Assembly (NCBI RefSeq): GCF_022664465.1
Contig: NZ_JAKREV010000003.1
Span: 372,001 to 436,000, forward strand
Direction: 5' to 3'
DNA from: Sphingomonas hankookensis
GTDB taxonomy: Bacteria; Pseudomonadota; Alphaproteobacteria; Sphingomonadales; Sphingomonadaceae
DNA length: 64,000 nucleotides
Part shown: piece after piece, positions 9,470 to 19,099 of the stretch
Layout of the letters: each line of letters begins with the position of its first letter
Numbering within the stretch: the first letter of the stretch is position 1
The notes under the pieces: generated by a model
Told to the model about the DNA's origin: nothing
Seen by the model: only the letters and a program-made list of their open reading frames with translations
Database searches by the model: none
Translations under genes and position numbers: made by a program

Positions 9470-10750
9470 TCACATCGCTGCGAGCAGCGCCTCGATCGTC
9501 ACGAACGCAAACGCGACCGAGCTATCCGCAACCCCGTACGGAATGAAGATGCGGTCGCCGTGGCGCAGCGCGCCGCATGAATAGACGACGTTGGGGACGT
9601 AACCCTCGCGGTCCTCGTTCGCTGCGGCAAGGATCGGTTCGCGGGTGCGGCCGATCACCTTCGACGGATCGTCCTTGTCGAGCAGCACCGCGCCGATCGC
9701 ATATTTGCGCATCGCGCCGACGCCGTGGGTCAGCAGTAGCCAGCCCTGATCGATCTCGATCGGCGGGCCGCAATTGCCGATCTGGACCAGCTCCCACGGG
9801 TAAACGGGTTTCAGCAGCAGCTGCCCCTCGTCCCAGTGCGTCAGCGTGTCGGATTTGATCAGGAACAGGTTTTCGCCGTCCTGCCGGCCGATCATCATAT
9901 ACTGGCCGTTCACCTTGCGCGGGAACAGGCCCATGCCCTTGTTGCGCGCCGCGCTGCCGGTCATCGGCACGAGGTCGAACGCGCGGAAGTCGCGGGTGCG
10001 CAGCAGTTCCGACTGGATCATCGACCCGTTATAGGCGGTGTAGGTGCCGAGCCATTCGGACGTGCCGTCATCATGGGTGAAGTGGACGAGGCGCATGTCC
10101 TCCAGCCCCTTCGATTGCGCCTGGGTGATCGGGAAGATCACCGTCCCCGACAGGGTCGAATCGCGGTGGCGGAAGACGGTGACCTCACCCTCGGGCGCTT
10201 CGTCCTCTTCGCCGATCGCGTCGGCAGCGGTGGCGAAGGGCGGTTCGGGCGCCAGCACCAGCTCGTTCTCGTCGGTGATGATGCCTTCGCGGAAAGCGAC
10301 CGAAGAGATATGCCCTTCGCCGACCGCGCGCAGCGACATCAGGATGCGCAGCGACCCCTCGGGCATGCCGGTCTGGTCGAAATGCGGCACCGCGCTGGGG
10401 TTCATCAACGCGGCGGCGGCATAGCTGTATTCGTGGCAGAAATAGGCGCCGATCAACTGGCGCTTCTCGTCGCCGATCTCGGCGCCGTTCAGGCCGAGCA
10501 CCGCCTCGATCTCGTCATAGCGGGTCATGAACACGCGGCGCGTCTGCCAATGCCGTGCTTCGAAGTCCTTGAGCACGGTTTCGAGCTGCGCGCGCGTTTC
10601 CTCGGGCGACATCGACAGCACTTCGCCGACCAGTCGTTCGGTCCGGCTGGGGGCCGAACCGTTGCGCTGCCACGCAATGTGAAACGGGCGCACCACCACG
10701 CGCGAAGGGTCGGCGTAGAGCCGCATAGGGTGGTTGTAGATATCCAGCAT
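9470..10750 (-). CDS. Glycoside hydrolase family 130 protein (mannosyl phosphorylase/hydrolase type)
   Basis: A five-bladed beta-propeller glycosidase of family GH130. Its members phosphorolyse or hydrolyse beta-mannosides (beta-1,4 or beta-1,2) in the cytosol. The roughly 426-residue sequence shows repeated blade motifs such as EDMRLVHF, GSMIQSELLRTRDF, RKVNGQYMMIGRQDG, GPPIEIDQGWLLLTHGVG and REPILAA. No signal peptide is seen. The ATG at 10750 is preferred; a TTG at 10774 and an ATG at 10726 are alternatives. It follows the GT4 fusion gene by 37 bases on the same strand, so synthesis and turnover of one glycan are probably coupled. Bond specificity cannot be read from the sequence. Confidence 0.85.
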   Translation of the reverse strand: MLDIYNHPMRLYADPSRVVVRPFHIAWQRNGSAPSRTERLVGEVLSMSPEETRAQLETVLKDFEARHWQTRRVFMTRYDEIEAVLGLNGAEIGDEKRQLIGAYFCHEYSYAAAALMNPSAVPHFDQTGMPEGSLRILMSLRAVGEGHISSVAFREGIITDENELVLAPEPPFATAADAIGEEDEAPEGEVTVFRHRDSTLSGTVIFPITQAQSKGLEDMRLVHFTHDDGTSEWLGTYTAYNGSMIQSELLRTRDFRAFDLVPMTGSAARNKGMGLFPRKVNGQYMMIGRQDGENLFLIKSDTLTHWDEGQLLLKPVYPWELVQIGNCGPPIEIDQGWLLLTHGVGAMRKYAIGAVLLDKDDPSKVIGRTREPILAAANEDREGYVPNVVYSCGALRHGDRIFIPYGVADSSVAFAFVTIEALLAAM

Positions 10751-10787
10751 TCGCGCGTCCAATAGTCCCGGCAAATGCCGTGGCCGG

Positions 10788-13055
10788 TCAGGCCACGGCG
10801 CGGCGCGGGTCTGCCACGGATGCGCGTCCCTTTGAAAGGGCGGAAATGGCGCAGGAGGCCAATTGCAGCGCGAGAATCGACTCCGCCCCTTGGTTGCGGT
10901 TCAATCCGGTTGGCATCAGCCCGTCGAAACAGCCACCGTCACCGACCGTCGCCAGCGGCAGGTCGAGATCGTTGGCGCCGAGATACCAGTTATACGCCTT
11001 GATCGCCTCGTCGCGCCAGCGGACGTCGCCGGTCGCTTCCCACGCCGCGGCGCAGGTTTCGACGGTCGCCTGCGCTTCCAGCGGCTGCTGGTCGAACGGC
11101 AGCGGTTCGGCATAGGGACGGCCGAAGCTCTCGGTTCCGACCGCGCGGAAACGACCCTCGGGCGAAGTCTGGCGCGCGACGATCCAGTCGAGCGTGTCGA
11201 GCCCGACGCGCAGAAAGTCGTCGCGCTTCAGCGCCTTGCCGGCGCGGATCATCGCTTCGGGCAGGCGGGCATTGTCATAGGCCAGCACGATTTCGAACCA
11301 CTGCCATTCGGGGCGGCGGGTCGCGTCGAGCAGGGTGACGAGTTCCTCGCCGAAGCGGGTCGCAATCTCGGTCGAGAGCGCATGACCGGGATTGACGTCG
11401 AGCATCGCCACCGCGGCGAGCATGGCGAATGCGCGCGCGCGCGGGCTGCCGAGGTCGAGCGCGATCGACGCGGTCTGTTCGTACAGCGACATCGCCCAGT
11501 CGCGATGCTTGCGCGCCTGCGCATCGCGCGCGGTGATGGCAAGCGCCCACAGCGTGCGGCCGTTCGAATCCTCCGACCCTTCATCCTCGCACCACGTCCG
11601 GTCGAAGTTCATGAAGTTGCGGAAGCGCCGACGATCGGGGTTCCAGGCATATTGCAGGAACGACGCGTAGATCGTGGTCCACTTGTCGCGCAGCACGGGA
11701 TCGAGGTCGTCGATCTGGGACATCAGGATCAGCGCACGAGCATTGTCGTCGATGCAATAGCCATGGCGGCGATCGGGCACCGAATAGATCGAATGCTGTA
11801 ACATGCCGGTCGCGTCGCTCATCCGTTCGACCGCGGCGAAGTCGGGCGCGAGGGCGGTCAGGTCGGCGCTGGGACGCACGCGGCGGGGACGGGCAGCTAC
11901 GGCCTGCTGAATTTCGGTCATCGCCGCCTGTGCAAGGCAGGGGAACAGCATCGTCCGGCCGCGCGCATAGGCACGCGAAGCGAGCGTGTTGCGCCGTGCA
12001 TCGTTGCCAAGCAGGTCGACGATCTCGCGCGCAAAGGCGGCGGCGTCGCCGAAGTCGACGATCACGCCATGGTCGTCGGCGAGGATTTCGGTCGCATGGA
12101 CATAGGGGGTCGATACCACGACCTTGCCCACGCCGACCGCATAGGACAGCGTGCCCGAGGTGATCTGCGCCGGGTTGCTGTACGGGGTGACGTACAGGTC
12201 GGCGGCCTGGAGATAGTCGAGCAGTTCGTCCTGCTCGACGAAGCCGTCGAGGAAGCAGACATTGTCGGCGACGCCCAGATCGGCGGCCTGCGCCTTCAAC
12301 CGGTCGCGATACGCCTCGCCCTCATGCGCCACCAGATGCGGATGGGTGGCGCCGAGTACGACATACAGCGCGTCGGGGTGCGATGCGGCGACGGTCGGCA
12401 TCGCCTCGATCATCGTCTCGATCCCCTTGTTCGGAGCGAGCAGGCCAAAAGTCAGCACGACCGGACGCCCGGTCCAGCCGAAACGCGCCTTCATCGATCC
12501 GGGTTCGACGAACGGGCGGTCGTGGACGCCATGCGGAATCGTCACGATCTTGCGCGCGTCGGTGCCGTGGACCCGCATCAGGATTTCGCGGCCCTTGTCG
12601 GCCATCACGATCACCTTCGCAGCGCGGCGCAGCAACGCTTCGAGCACGCGGCGTTCGTCGGCATTGGGATGTTCGAGGATGGTGTGCAGCGTGATGACGA
12701 CGGGGACGTTTACCCGGTCAAGCAGCGCGACGATATGTTCGCCCGCCGGCCCGCCATAGATGCCATATTCATGCTGCACCCACACCGCCTGCGCCCCGCT
12801 CGCTTCGATCCGGCGGGCGGCGTCGAGATAGGCGATGCGGTCGTTCTGTGCGATCGCATGGGTCACCTCCGGCGGATAGTCGTACGCGCCGGGTCGGTCG
12901 TCCATCGCATAGACGTCGACGGCGAGGGTCGGATATCGGTCGCGCAACGCATTGAACGTATCAGTCGTAAACGTCGCCAGCCCGCATTTGCGGGGCAGGA
13001 AATTACCGATCAGCGCGATGCGATCGAGCGATTCCAGGGCGACCGTCCGGTCCAT
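10788..13055 (-). CDS. GT4 glycosyltransferase fused to a C-terminal alpha/alpha-barrel domain
   Basis: A 755-residue two-domain protein. Residues 1 to about 385 are a GT-B glycosyltransferase of family GT4. They include GNFLPRKCGLATFT near the N-terminus, the acceptor/donor loop VVLTFGLLAPNKGIETMIEA, and the donor-sugar motif EQDELLDYLQAADLYVTPY. Residues about 395-745 are an all-helical region with CIDDNARALILM, ARKHRDWAMSLY and NRNQGAESILA-type motifs, resembling the (alpha/alpha)6 barrels of epimerases and glycosidases. An AAAGGAA ribosome site six bases ahead fixes the ATG at 13055, although the frame is open to 13142. Co-oriented GH130 downstream. The acceptor and product are unknown. 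Confidence 0.8.
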   Translation of the reverse strand: MDRTVALESLDRIALIGNFLPRKCGLATFTTDTFNALRDRYPTLAVDVYAMDDRPGAYDYPPEVTHAIAQNDRIAYLDAARRIEASGAQAVWVQHEYGIYGGPAGEHIVALLDRVNVPVVITLHTILEHPNADERRVLEALLRRAAKVIVMADKGREILMRVHGTDARKIVTIPHGVHDRPFVEPGSMKARFGWTGRPVVLTFGLLAPNKGIETMIEAMPTVAASHPDALYVVLGATHPHLVAHEGEAYRDRLKAQAADLGVADNVCFLDGFVEQDELLDYLQAADLYVTPYSNPAQITSGTLSYAVGVGKVVVSTPYVHATEILADDHGVIVDFGDAAAFAREIVDLLGNDARRNTLASRAYARGRTMLFPCLAQAAMTEIQQAVAARPRRVRPSADLTALAPDFAAVERMSDATGMLQHSIYSVPDRRHGYCIDDNARALILMSQIDDLDPVLRDKWTTIYASFLQYAWNPDRRRFRNFMNFDRTWCEDEGSEDSNGRTLWALAITARDAQARKHRDWAMSLYEQTASIALDLGSPRARAFAMLAAVAMLDVNPGHALSTEIATRFGEELVTLLDATRRPEWQWFEIVLAYDNARLPEAMIRAGKALKRDDFLRVGLDTLDWIVARQTSPEGRFRAVGTESFGRPYAEPLPFDQQPLEAQATVETCAAAWEATGDVRWRDEAIKAYNWYLGANDLDLPLATVGDGGCFDGLMPTGLNRNQGAESILALQLASCAISALSKGRASVADPRRAVA

Positions 13056-13196
13056 CTGCGTTCCTTTTGTGGCGTTGCGGGAACCGCCGGCAAAGCGCGG
13101 TGTCCGCAAAGGGAAACATTTCGACACCCGGAATGGTTGCACGGATTGTGCACTGCGACACGATTCGCGTGGCGAGTTGCCCCAAGCGTGCGACGA

Positions 13197-13640
13197 TCAG
13201 CCGCGACCGCGATATCCCGGCACGGCCTGATCGGGAATCCACACCGATTTCGGTGGTTCGCCCGATTGCCAGAATACGTCGATCGGAATGCCGCCGCGCG
13301 GATACCAATAGCCGCCGATGCGCAGCCACACCGGCTGCATCTCCGCCACCAGCCGCTCGGCGATGCCGACGGTGCAATCCTCATGGAACGCGGCGTGGTT
13401 GCGGAACGCGCCGAGGAACAGCTTCAGCGACTTGGATTCGACGATCGTCGCGGCGGGCACGTAATCGATCACCAGATGCGCGAAATCGGGCTGGCCGGTG
13501 ACCGGGCACAGCGACGTGAATTCGGGCGCGGTGAACCGCACCAGATACGGCGTGGCGCGCGGGTTGGGAACATAATCGAGTTCGGCGGCTTCCGGAGAGC
13601 TGGGAAGCGGGCTGGCCTGGCCAAGGAATTTCGGGTCCAT
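13197..13640 (-). CDS. queF: NADPH-dependent 7-cyano-7-deazaguanine reductase QueF
   Basis: QueF reduces preQ0 to preQ1 in queuosine tRNA-modification biosynthesis. At 147 residues it is the short, unimodular (type I, YkvM-like) form. The active-site cysteine is Cys45 in [11 protein letters not shown], with Asp52. The family motif ESKSLKLF is at about 68-75, and the FHEDC segment at 85-89 supplies substrate-binding residues. It is divergent from the photolyase gene with only a 30-base gap, so the two promoters must overlap. Confidence 0.95.
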   Translation of the reverse strand: MDPKFLGQASPLPSSPEAAELDYVPNPRATPYLVRFTAPEFTSLCPVTGQPDFAHLVIDYVPAATIVESKSLKLFLGAFRNHAAFHEDCTVGIAERLVAEMQPVWLRIGGYWYPRGGIPIDVFWQSGEPPKSVWIPDQAVPGYRGRG

Positions 13641-13670
13641 GGCCGCGTATGTAGAAGGGACGGCGCACGA

Positions 13671-15218
13671 ATGGAACGGGTGCTGATCCCGGTGCTAGGC
13701 GATCAATTGTCGCTCTCGCTGTCGTCGCTGGCGGATGCCGACCCCGACCACACGACGATCCTGATGATGGAGGTGGTGGAGGAAGCGACCTATGTCCGCC
13801 ATCACCCCAAGAAGATCGCGTTCCTGTTCGCTGCGATGCGCCACCATGCCGCGGCGCTGGCCGACAAGGGCTGGGACGTCGATTACGTCCGGCTGGACGA
13901 TCCCGACAATGCCGGCAGCTTCACTGCAGAAATTGCGCGGGCGGTCGAGCGCCACGATCCGACCCGAATCGTCGTCACCGAAGCCGGCGAATGGCGGGTG
14001 CAGGCGATGCTCGACGCGTGGGAGACGATCTTCGGCATCCCCGTGACGATTCGGCCCGACACCCGGTTCCTGTGTTCGCACGACCGGTTCGATGCATGGG
14101 CCGACGATCGGCGCGCGCTGCGCATGGAATTTTTCTACCGCGAGATGCGGCGCGAAACCGGGCTGCTGATGGACGGGGACAAGCCGGTCGGCGGCAAATG
14201 GAATTTCGACCACGACAATCGCAAGCCGGCAAAGCGCGATCTGTTGATGCCGAGGCCATTGTCGTTCGCGCCGGACGACGTGACGCAGGAAGTGCTGGCG
14301 CTGGTCGAGGAGCGGTTCGGCGACCACGCCGGAACGCTCGACGGGTTCGACTTCGCGGTGACGCGCAAGGATGCCCTGCGCCAGCAGCGCGCGTTCCTCG
14401 CCCAAGCACTGCCCGGTTTCGGCGACAATCAGGACGCGATGCTGACCGACGAGCCCTATTTGTGGCACGCGGTCCTGTCGCCCTACATCAATGCCGGGCT
14501 GCTCGATCCGCTCGACCTGTGTCGCGCGGTCGAGAAGGAATATGCCGCGGGCAAGGTGCCGATCAACGCGGCGGAAGGCTTCATCCGCCAGATCATCGGC
14601 TGGCGCGAGTTCGTCCGCGGCATCTATTGGCGCGAGGGGCCGGACTATGTCGAGCGCAACTTCCTGAACGCCAAGCGCGACCTGCCCGGCTTCTACTGGA
14701 CCGGGGAGACCGAGATGCATTGCCTGTCCCAGGCGATCGGCCAGACGCTGTCCAATGCCTATGCCCATCATATCCAGCGGTTGATGGTCACCGGCAATTT
14801 CGCGCTGCTGATCGGGGCCGAGCCGAGCCAAGTGCATCGCTGGTATCTGGAGGTCTATGCCGACGCCTATGAATGGGTCGAGCTGCCCAACACGCTGGGG
14901 ATGAGCCAGTTCGGCGATGGCGGGTTGCTGGGGACGAAGCCCTATGCGTCGTCGGGCGCCTATATCGACCGGATGTCGGATTATTGCGGGCATTGCCGCT
15001 ACGACGTGAAGCAGCGCACCGGTCCCGATGCGTGTCCGTTCAACGCGCTGTACTGGGACTTTCTCGTCCGCAATCGGGGGAAATTCGGCGACAATCCGCG
15101 CATGGCGATGCCGTACCGGACGTGGGACAAGATGGCCGAGACGACGCAGCAGGAACTGCGCGCGCAGGCGAAGGGGTTCTTGCAGGCACTGGACAAGCTG
15201 CCCCGCTACGACGGGTAG
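13671..15218 (+). CDS. Iron-sulfur bacterial cryptochrome/photolyase (PhrB-like)
   Basis: A 515-residue cryptochrome/photolyase of the FeS-BCP class, light-driven flavoproteins that repair (6-4) photoproducts. The N-terminal alpha/beta antenna domain begins [11 protein letters not shown]. The C-terminal helical domain binds FAD. Four cysteines fit the 4Fe-4S ligands: Cys351 (MHCLSQ), Cys439 and Cys442 (YCGHC) and Cys455 (DACPF). The spacing is the same as I recall for Agrobacterium PhrB (350, 438, 441, 454). The frame is open far upstream because of antisense coding bias; ATG 13671 is the start that gives the family N-terminus. Confidence 0.93.
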   Translation: MERVLIPVLGDQLSLSLSSLADADPDHTTILMMEVVEEATYVRHHPKKIAFLFAAMRHHAAALADKGWDVDYVRLDDPDNAGSFTAEIARAVERHDPTRIVVTEAGEWRVQAMLDAWETIFGIPVTIRPDTRFLCSHDRFDAWADDRRALRMEFFYREMRRETGLLMDGDKPVGGKWNFDHDNRKPAKRDLLMPRPLSFAPDDVTQEVLALVEERFGDHAGTLDGFDFAVTRKDALRQQRAFLAQALPGFGDNQDAMLTDEPYLWHAVLSPYINAGLLDPLDLCRAVEKEYAAGKVPINAAEGFIRQIIGWREFVRGIYWREGPDYVERNFLNAKRDLPGFYWTGETEMHCLSQAIGQTLSNAYAHHIQRLMVTGNFALLIGAEPSQVHRWYLEVYADAYEWVELPNTLGMSQFGDGGLLGTKPYASSGAYIDRMSDYCGHCRYDVKQRTGPDACPFNALYWDFLVRNRGKFGDNPRMAMPYRTWDKMAETTQQELRAQAKGFLQALDKLPRYDG

Positions 15219-15344
15219 GGTCGCCGTTCGATCGCGGCCTGCACCCGATCTGCACGCGTGCTGCGCCAAAGCTCCCCGAGCGCGCCATCCCCGCCCGATA
15301 CCGTCCGTCTACTCCACCGGCTCCCCTCCCGTTCGGAGCCGCCG

Positions 15345-16826
15345 ATGCGTTTCAGTTTCCTGCTCAAGGCCGCCGCGACCTGCGCGCTGGTGTTCCTGTT
15401 CGACCGCCTGTTTCCCATCGATGCGGGCGGGGCCACCGTCGGCGTCTTTGCCGGCGCGTGGCTGCTGGCGCTGCTCGCCACGCGGCGCGACGTGCGGGCA
15501 AGGCGGGGGGCGTGGGTGGCGGTCGCATTCGCCACGCTGTTCGCGGTCGCGCTGTTCGATGCGTCGAGTGGACTGGCATGGGTGCTGTTCTGGTCGGCGC
15601 TGTCGGTCGCCGCGCTGCTGCCGCGCGCGGCGGGGTTCGACGATGCGTGGCGCTGGAGCGTACGACTGCTGCTGCATGGCGCGAGCGGGCCGCTGAAACT
15701 GCTGATGGACCTGCACCGGCTTGCCACCCGCCCCCGGGCGAAGGGCGTGTCGGCGCGCGCGCTGGTCGCGACGCTGGCGCTGCCGGTGATCGGGGGCGGG
15801 GTGTTCGTGGCGCTGTTCGCCGCCGCCAACCCGCTGGTCGAACAGGCGTTTACCGGCGTCAGCCTGCCGCCGGTCGGGCGGGTGGTGCTGTGCGCTGTCG
15901 TCGCGCTGCTGCTCTGGCCGGCGTTTCGGCCGCAGCGCGCGGTCCTGCGTGCCGCGGCCGCGCTGCCCGATCCGGAACCGCGGATTCCGGGAACGTCGCT
16001 GCCGTCGGTCCTCCTCGCGCTCGGGCTCTTCAACCTGCTCTTCGCGGTGCAGAACGGGCTCGACATCGCGTTCCTGTGGAGCGGGGCGCCGCTGCCCGAA
16101 GGGATGAGCGCGGCGGAATATGCCCATCGCGGCGCCTATCCGCTGATCGGTACCGCCGCGCTGGCCGGGTTCCTGGCGCTGGCGATGCTGCGTCCGGGCA
16201 GCGCCAGTGCGGCGAACCCATGGGCGCGGCGGCTGGTGACGTTGTGGGTCGCGCAGAACCTAGTGTTGGTCGCCTCCAGCGTGTTGCGCACGCTCGACTA
16301 TATCGGTGAATCGATGCTGACCGCGTGGCGGATCGCGGCGCTGCTGTGGATGGGGCTGGTCGCGCTGGGGCTGATCCTGATCTGCTGGCGGATTTTGGCG
16401 CAGCGGAGCGCGCGGTGGTTGATCAACGGCAATGCGCTGGCCGGGGGGCTGGTGCTGAGCGTGTGCGCGTTCGTCGATCTGGGCGCGACCGCGGCGCAGT
16501 GGAGCGTCGATCATGGCCGGGCGGGGCAGGTCGACCTGTGCTATCTGCGCGCGGTCGGCGACGGCGCGCTGCTGCCGGTGATCGCGCTGGAGCGGCGGAC
16601 GCGGCACCCCGCGCTGCGTGCCGGCGTCCGGGCGGTGCGCGTCGAGCTGTACGACGATCTGGCGTGGCGGCAGTCCCGGTGGACCAGCTGGACCCCGCGC
16701 GGTGCCCGCCGGCTGTCCGCGGCCCGCGCGCTGGCGGGTGATCGCAAGGGGCCGGCCGATCGGTACCGGCGCGACTGTCGGGGACTGGTCATACCGTCGT
16801 CGCCCGTGCCGTCGGTGCAGCCTTGA
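15345..16826 (+). CDS. DUF4173 polytopic membrane protein
   Basis: A 493-residue inner-membrane protein with about ten to twelve hydrophobic helices and short loops. The arrangement with DLGATAAQWSVDHGRAG and YLRAVGDGALLPVIALE late in the sequence is typical of the DUF4173/DUF4153 family. No enzymatic motif is visible and the function of the family is unknown. The chosen ATG (15345) precedes MRFSFLLKAAATCALVFLF; the open frame upstream lacks membrane character. The stop overlaps a possible TTG of the response-regulator frame, so the gene probably leads an operon with the following two-component system. Confidence 0.75.
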   Translation: MRFSFLLKAAATCALVFLFDRLFPIDAGGATVGVFAGAWLLALLATRRDVRARRGAWVAVAFATLFAVALFDASSGLAWVLFWSALSVAALLPRAAGFDDAWRWSVRLLLHGASGPLKLLMDLHRLATRPRAKGVSARALVATLALPVIGGGVFVALFAAANPLVEQAFTGVSLPPVGRVVLCAVVALLLWPAFRPQRAVLRAAAALPDPEPRIPGTSLPSVLLALGLFNLLFAVQNGLDIAFLWSGAPLPEGMSAAEYAHRGAYPLIGTAALAGFLALAMLRPGSASAANPWARRLVTLWVAQNLVLVASSVLRTLDYIGESMLTAWRIAALLWMGLVALGLILICWRILAQRSARWLINGNALAGGLVLSVCAFVDLGATAAQWSVDHGRAGQVDLCYLRAVGDGALLPVIALERRTRHPALRAGVRAVRVELYDDLAWRQSRWTSWTPRGARRLSAARALAGDRKGPADRYRRDCRGLVIPSSPVPSVQP

Positions 16827-16837
16827 CGGCGGCCGCG

Positions 16838-17557
16838 ATGGCGCTGATCCAGTGCCCCATGCCGCGCACGATCCTGATCGCCGACGACGATCCGCACATC
16901 CGCCAGCTGCTGGCGTTCGCCCTGACCAAGGCCGGGCTGACCCCGGTCGAGGCCGAGGATGGCGATGCGGCGCTGGCGGCGGTCGCGGCGCACGCGCCCG
17001 ATCTGGTCGTGCTCGACATCAACATGCCGCGCATGGACGGGATCGAGGTGTGCCGGCGGCTGCGCGCCGACAGCGACGTGCCGATCCTGTTCCTGTCGAG
17101 CCGCGACGACGAGATCGACCGGGTGCTGGGGATCGAGCTGGGTGCCGACGATTATGTGGTGAAGCCGTTCTCCCCCCGCGAAGTGGTGGCGCGGGTGATG
17201 GCGATCCTGCGCCGCGTCGGCGCTCGCCCGCCCGCGGTCGACAGCGCCGCTGTCGCCATCCAGCACGGACGCCTGCGGCTCGATCCCGATGGGTGGCAGG
17301 CGAGCTGGGGCGGGGCGCCGGTCGCGCTGACCGTGACCGAATTCGGCATCCTCCGCACGCTGCTGGCGATGCCGTCGAAGGTGTTCAGCCGCGACGCGAT
17401 CATCGACCGGCTGCACGGGCCGGGCTTCGCGATCACCGACCGCACGATCGACAGCCATGTCCGCAACCTGCGTGCGAAATTCGCGGCGGCGGGCGGCGAC
17501 GACGTGATCGAGACGCGCGCCGGCATCGGTTATCGCCTGGGCACCTGCGGCGGATGA
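16838..17557 (+). CDS. OmpR-family response regulator
   Basis: A two-domain response regulator. Counting from the internal Met at 16859 (MPRTILIADDD), the receiver has acidic residues at Asp10-11 and the phosphoacceptor Asp53 in VVLDINMPRMDG, with the conserved lysine in VVKPFSP. The C-terminal winged helix (TVTEFGILRTLLAMPSKVFSRDAIIDRL, given here only as a region of about 28 residues, and a recognition helix around TIDSHVRNLRAKF) is of OmpR/PhoB type. ATG 16838 and ATG 16859 are both possible starts. It overlaps the kinase gene by ATGA, making a cognate pair. Confidence 0.92.
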   Translation: MALIQCPMPRTILIADDDPHIRQLLAFALTKAGLTPVEAEDGDAALAAVAAHAPDLVVLDINMPRMDGIEVCRRLRADSDVPILFLSSRDDEIDRVLGIELGADDYVVKPFSPREVVARVMAILRRVGARPPAVDSAAVAIQHGRLRLDPDGWQASWGGAPVALTVTEFGILRTLLAMPSKVFSRDAIIDRLHGPGFAITDRTIDSHVRNLRAKFAAAGGDDVIETRAGIGYRLGTCGG

Positions 17558-19092
17558 TCGCAGGCTTGCGCGCCGTCGTCCGGCGGCACTGGCCCCGGCT
17601 GCGGCTGCGCACGATCCTGCTCGCGACGTTCCTGTTCGTCGCGGCGCTGCCCGGCGTCGGCGCGCTGTTCCTGCGGGTGTACGAGAACAGCCTGCTGCGC
17701 CAGACCGAGGCCGAGCTGGTGGCGCAGAGCGCGGCGCTGGCGGCGGCGGGGGCGAGCGCGTGGCCCGGCGGACGCGACGCGCGGATCGATCGCGGGCGCT
17801 ATGCCTCGACGCTCGACCTGCGGCTGACCCGCATCCTACCCGAACGCCCGGCGCCGCGGGTGTTGCTGGGGCAGGAGGATGCGGCGATGCGCGTCTGGGC
17901 GGCGCGGCTCGCGCCGGTGCTGCGGATGACGGCGGAGACGACGCTGGCGTCGATCCAGCTGCTGGCGCCGGACGGGCGGATCTTGGCGCGGGGGCCGGCG
18001 GGGCGCGGCTATGGCGACCTGCCCGAACTACGCGCGGCGCGCGAAGGGCGGTCGCTGACGACGCTCCGGCGCAACGCCGCCTATCGCCCCGACTATCCGT
18101 TCGAATGGCTCAGCCGCGCATCGAACCTGCGCATCCACCATGCGCGGCCGATCGTGGTCGACGGGCGGGTGATCGGCGTCCTGTTGCTGGCACGGTCGCC
18201 GCGCAGCCTGTTCGTCGGGCTGCACGAGGATCGCGGCAAGATCCTGTTCGGCATCGTCGCGATCTTCGTCACGCTGGTGGTGTTGAGCGGCCTGTTGTCG
18301 CGCGGCATCGTCCGCCCGGTCGAGGCGCTGCGCGATGCGACGCGCGCGGTGGCGGGCGGCGGGGGCAGCGTGCCCGACCCGCCGGCGACGGCCGCGATCG
18401 AAATCCAGGCGCTGTACCGCGATTTTCGCGTGATGGCGGAGGCGATTGCCCACCGCTCACGCTATCTGCGCGACTTCGCCCATGCCGTCAGCCACGAGTT
18501 CAAGACGCCGCTGGCCGGTATCCGCGGCGCGGTGGAACTGTTGCAGGACCATGGCGACATGGCCGCGGGGGATCGCGAACGGTTCCTTTCGAACATCGCC
18601 GCCGATGCCGACCGGCTGAACCTGCTGGTCAGCCGGCTACTCGAACTGGCGCGCGCCGACATGGCGACGCGCGAGGCGGGAGTGGCGAGCGACCTGCTCG
18701 ATGTGCTGCGCTGTGCCGCCGATGCGCGCGCTACGCCCGCCGTCACGCTGTCGCACGACGTGCTGCCCCCGGTCGCGGTCCCGCGCGGGGTGCTGGAGGC
18801 GGCGCTGTCGACGCTGATCTACAATAGCCGGCAGGCGGGGGCGGGGCGGGTGGCGATCGCGGCGCGGGTCGAGGGCGAATGCGTGGTGGTGACGGTCGCC
18901 GATGATGGCCGCGGCATCGCGCCGGGCGACCGCGACCGGGTGTTCGAACCGTTCTTCACCACACGCCGTGCCGCCGGCGGCACCGGGCTGGGCCTGCCGA
19001 TCCTGCGGTCGCTGCTGGAGGCGCATCGCGGCGGAATCGCGCTGGATGCGGGGGAGGGGGCGGTGTTCCGGCTGACCTTGCCGGTGGCGTAG
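17554..19092 (+). CDS. HAMP sensor histidine kinase
   Basis: A 512-residue membrane histidine kinase, the probable partner of the preceding regulator. TM1 is at about residues 18-40. A periplasmic sensor domain of about 190 residues follows, then TM2 (ILFGIVAIFVTLVVLSGLL) near 230-248 and a HAMP linker. The dimerisation/phosphoacceptor helix has His314 in HAVSHEFKTPL. The ATPase domain shows the N box (YNSRQAG), G1 (DDGRGIAPGD), F box (EPFFTT) and G2 (GGTGLGLPI). Architecture and operon order recall the CreC/ChvG group, but the stimulus cannot be inferred. ATGA overlap fixes the start. Confidence 0.92.
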   Translation: MIAGLRAVVRRHWPRLRLRTILLATFLFVAALPGVGALFLRVYENSLLRQTEAELVAQSAALAAAGASAWPGGRDARIDRGRYASTLDLRLTRILPERPAPRVLLGQEDAAMRVWAARLAPVLRMTAETTLASIQLLAPDGRILARGPAGRGYGDLPELRAAREGRSLTTLRRNAAYRPDYPFEWLSRASNLRIHHARPIVVDGRVIGVLLLARSPRSLFVGLHEDRGKILFGIVAIFVTLVVLSGLLSRGIVRPVEALRDATRAVAGGGGSVPDPPATAAIEIQALYRDFRVMAEAIAHRSRYLRDFAHAVSHEFKTPLAGIRGAVELLQDHGDMAAGDRERFLSNIAADADRLNLLVSRLLELARADMATREAGVASDLLDVLRCAADARATPAVTLSHDVLPPVAVPRGVLEAALSTLIYNSRQAGAGRVAIAARVEGECVVVTVADDGRGIAPGDRDRVFEPFFTTRRAAGGTGLGLPILRSLLEAHRGGIALDAGEGAVFRLTLPVA

Positions 19093-19099
19093 AGCGGGA

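Noticed and set aside
12069..13670. A 534-codon N-terminal extension of the photolyase frame
   Set aside because: The extension is antisense to the GT4 and queF genes. The family N-terminus begins at 13671.
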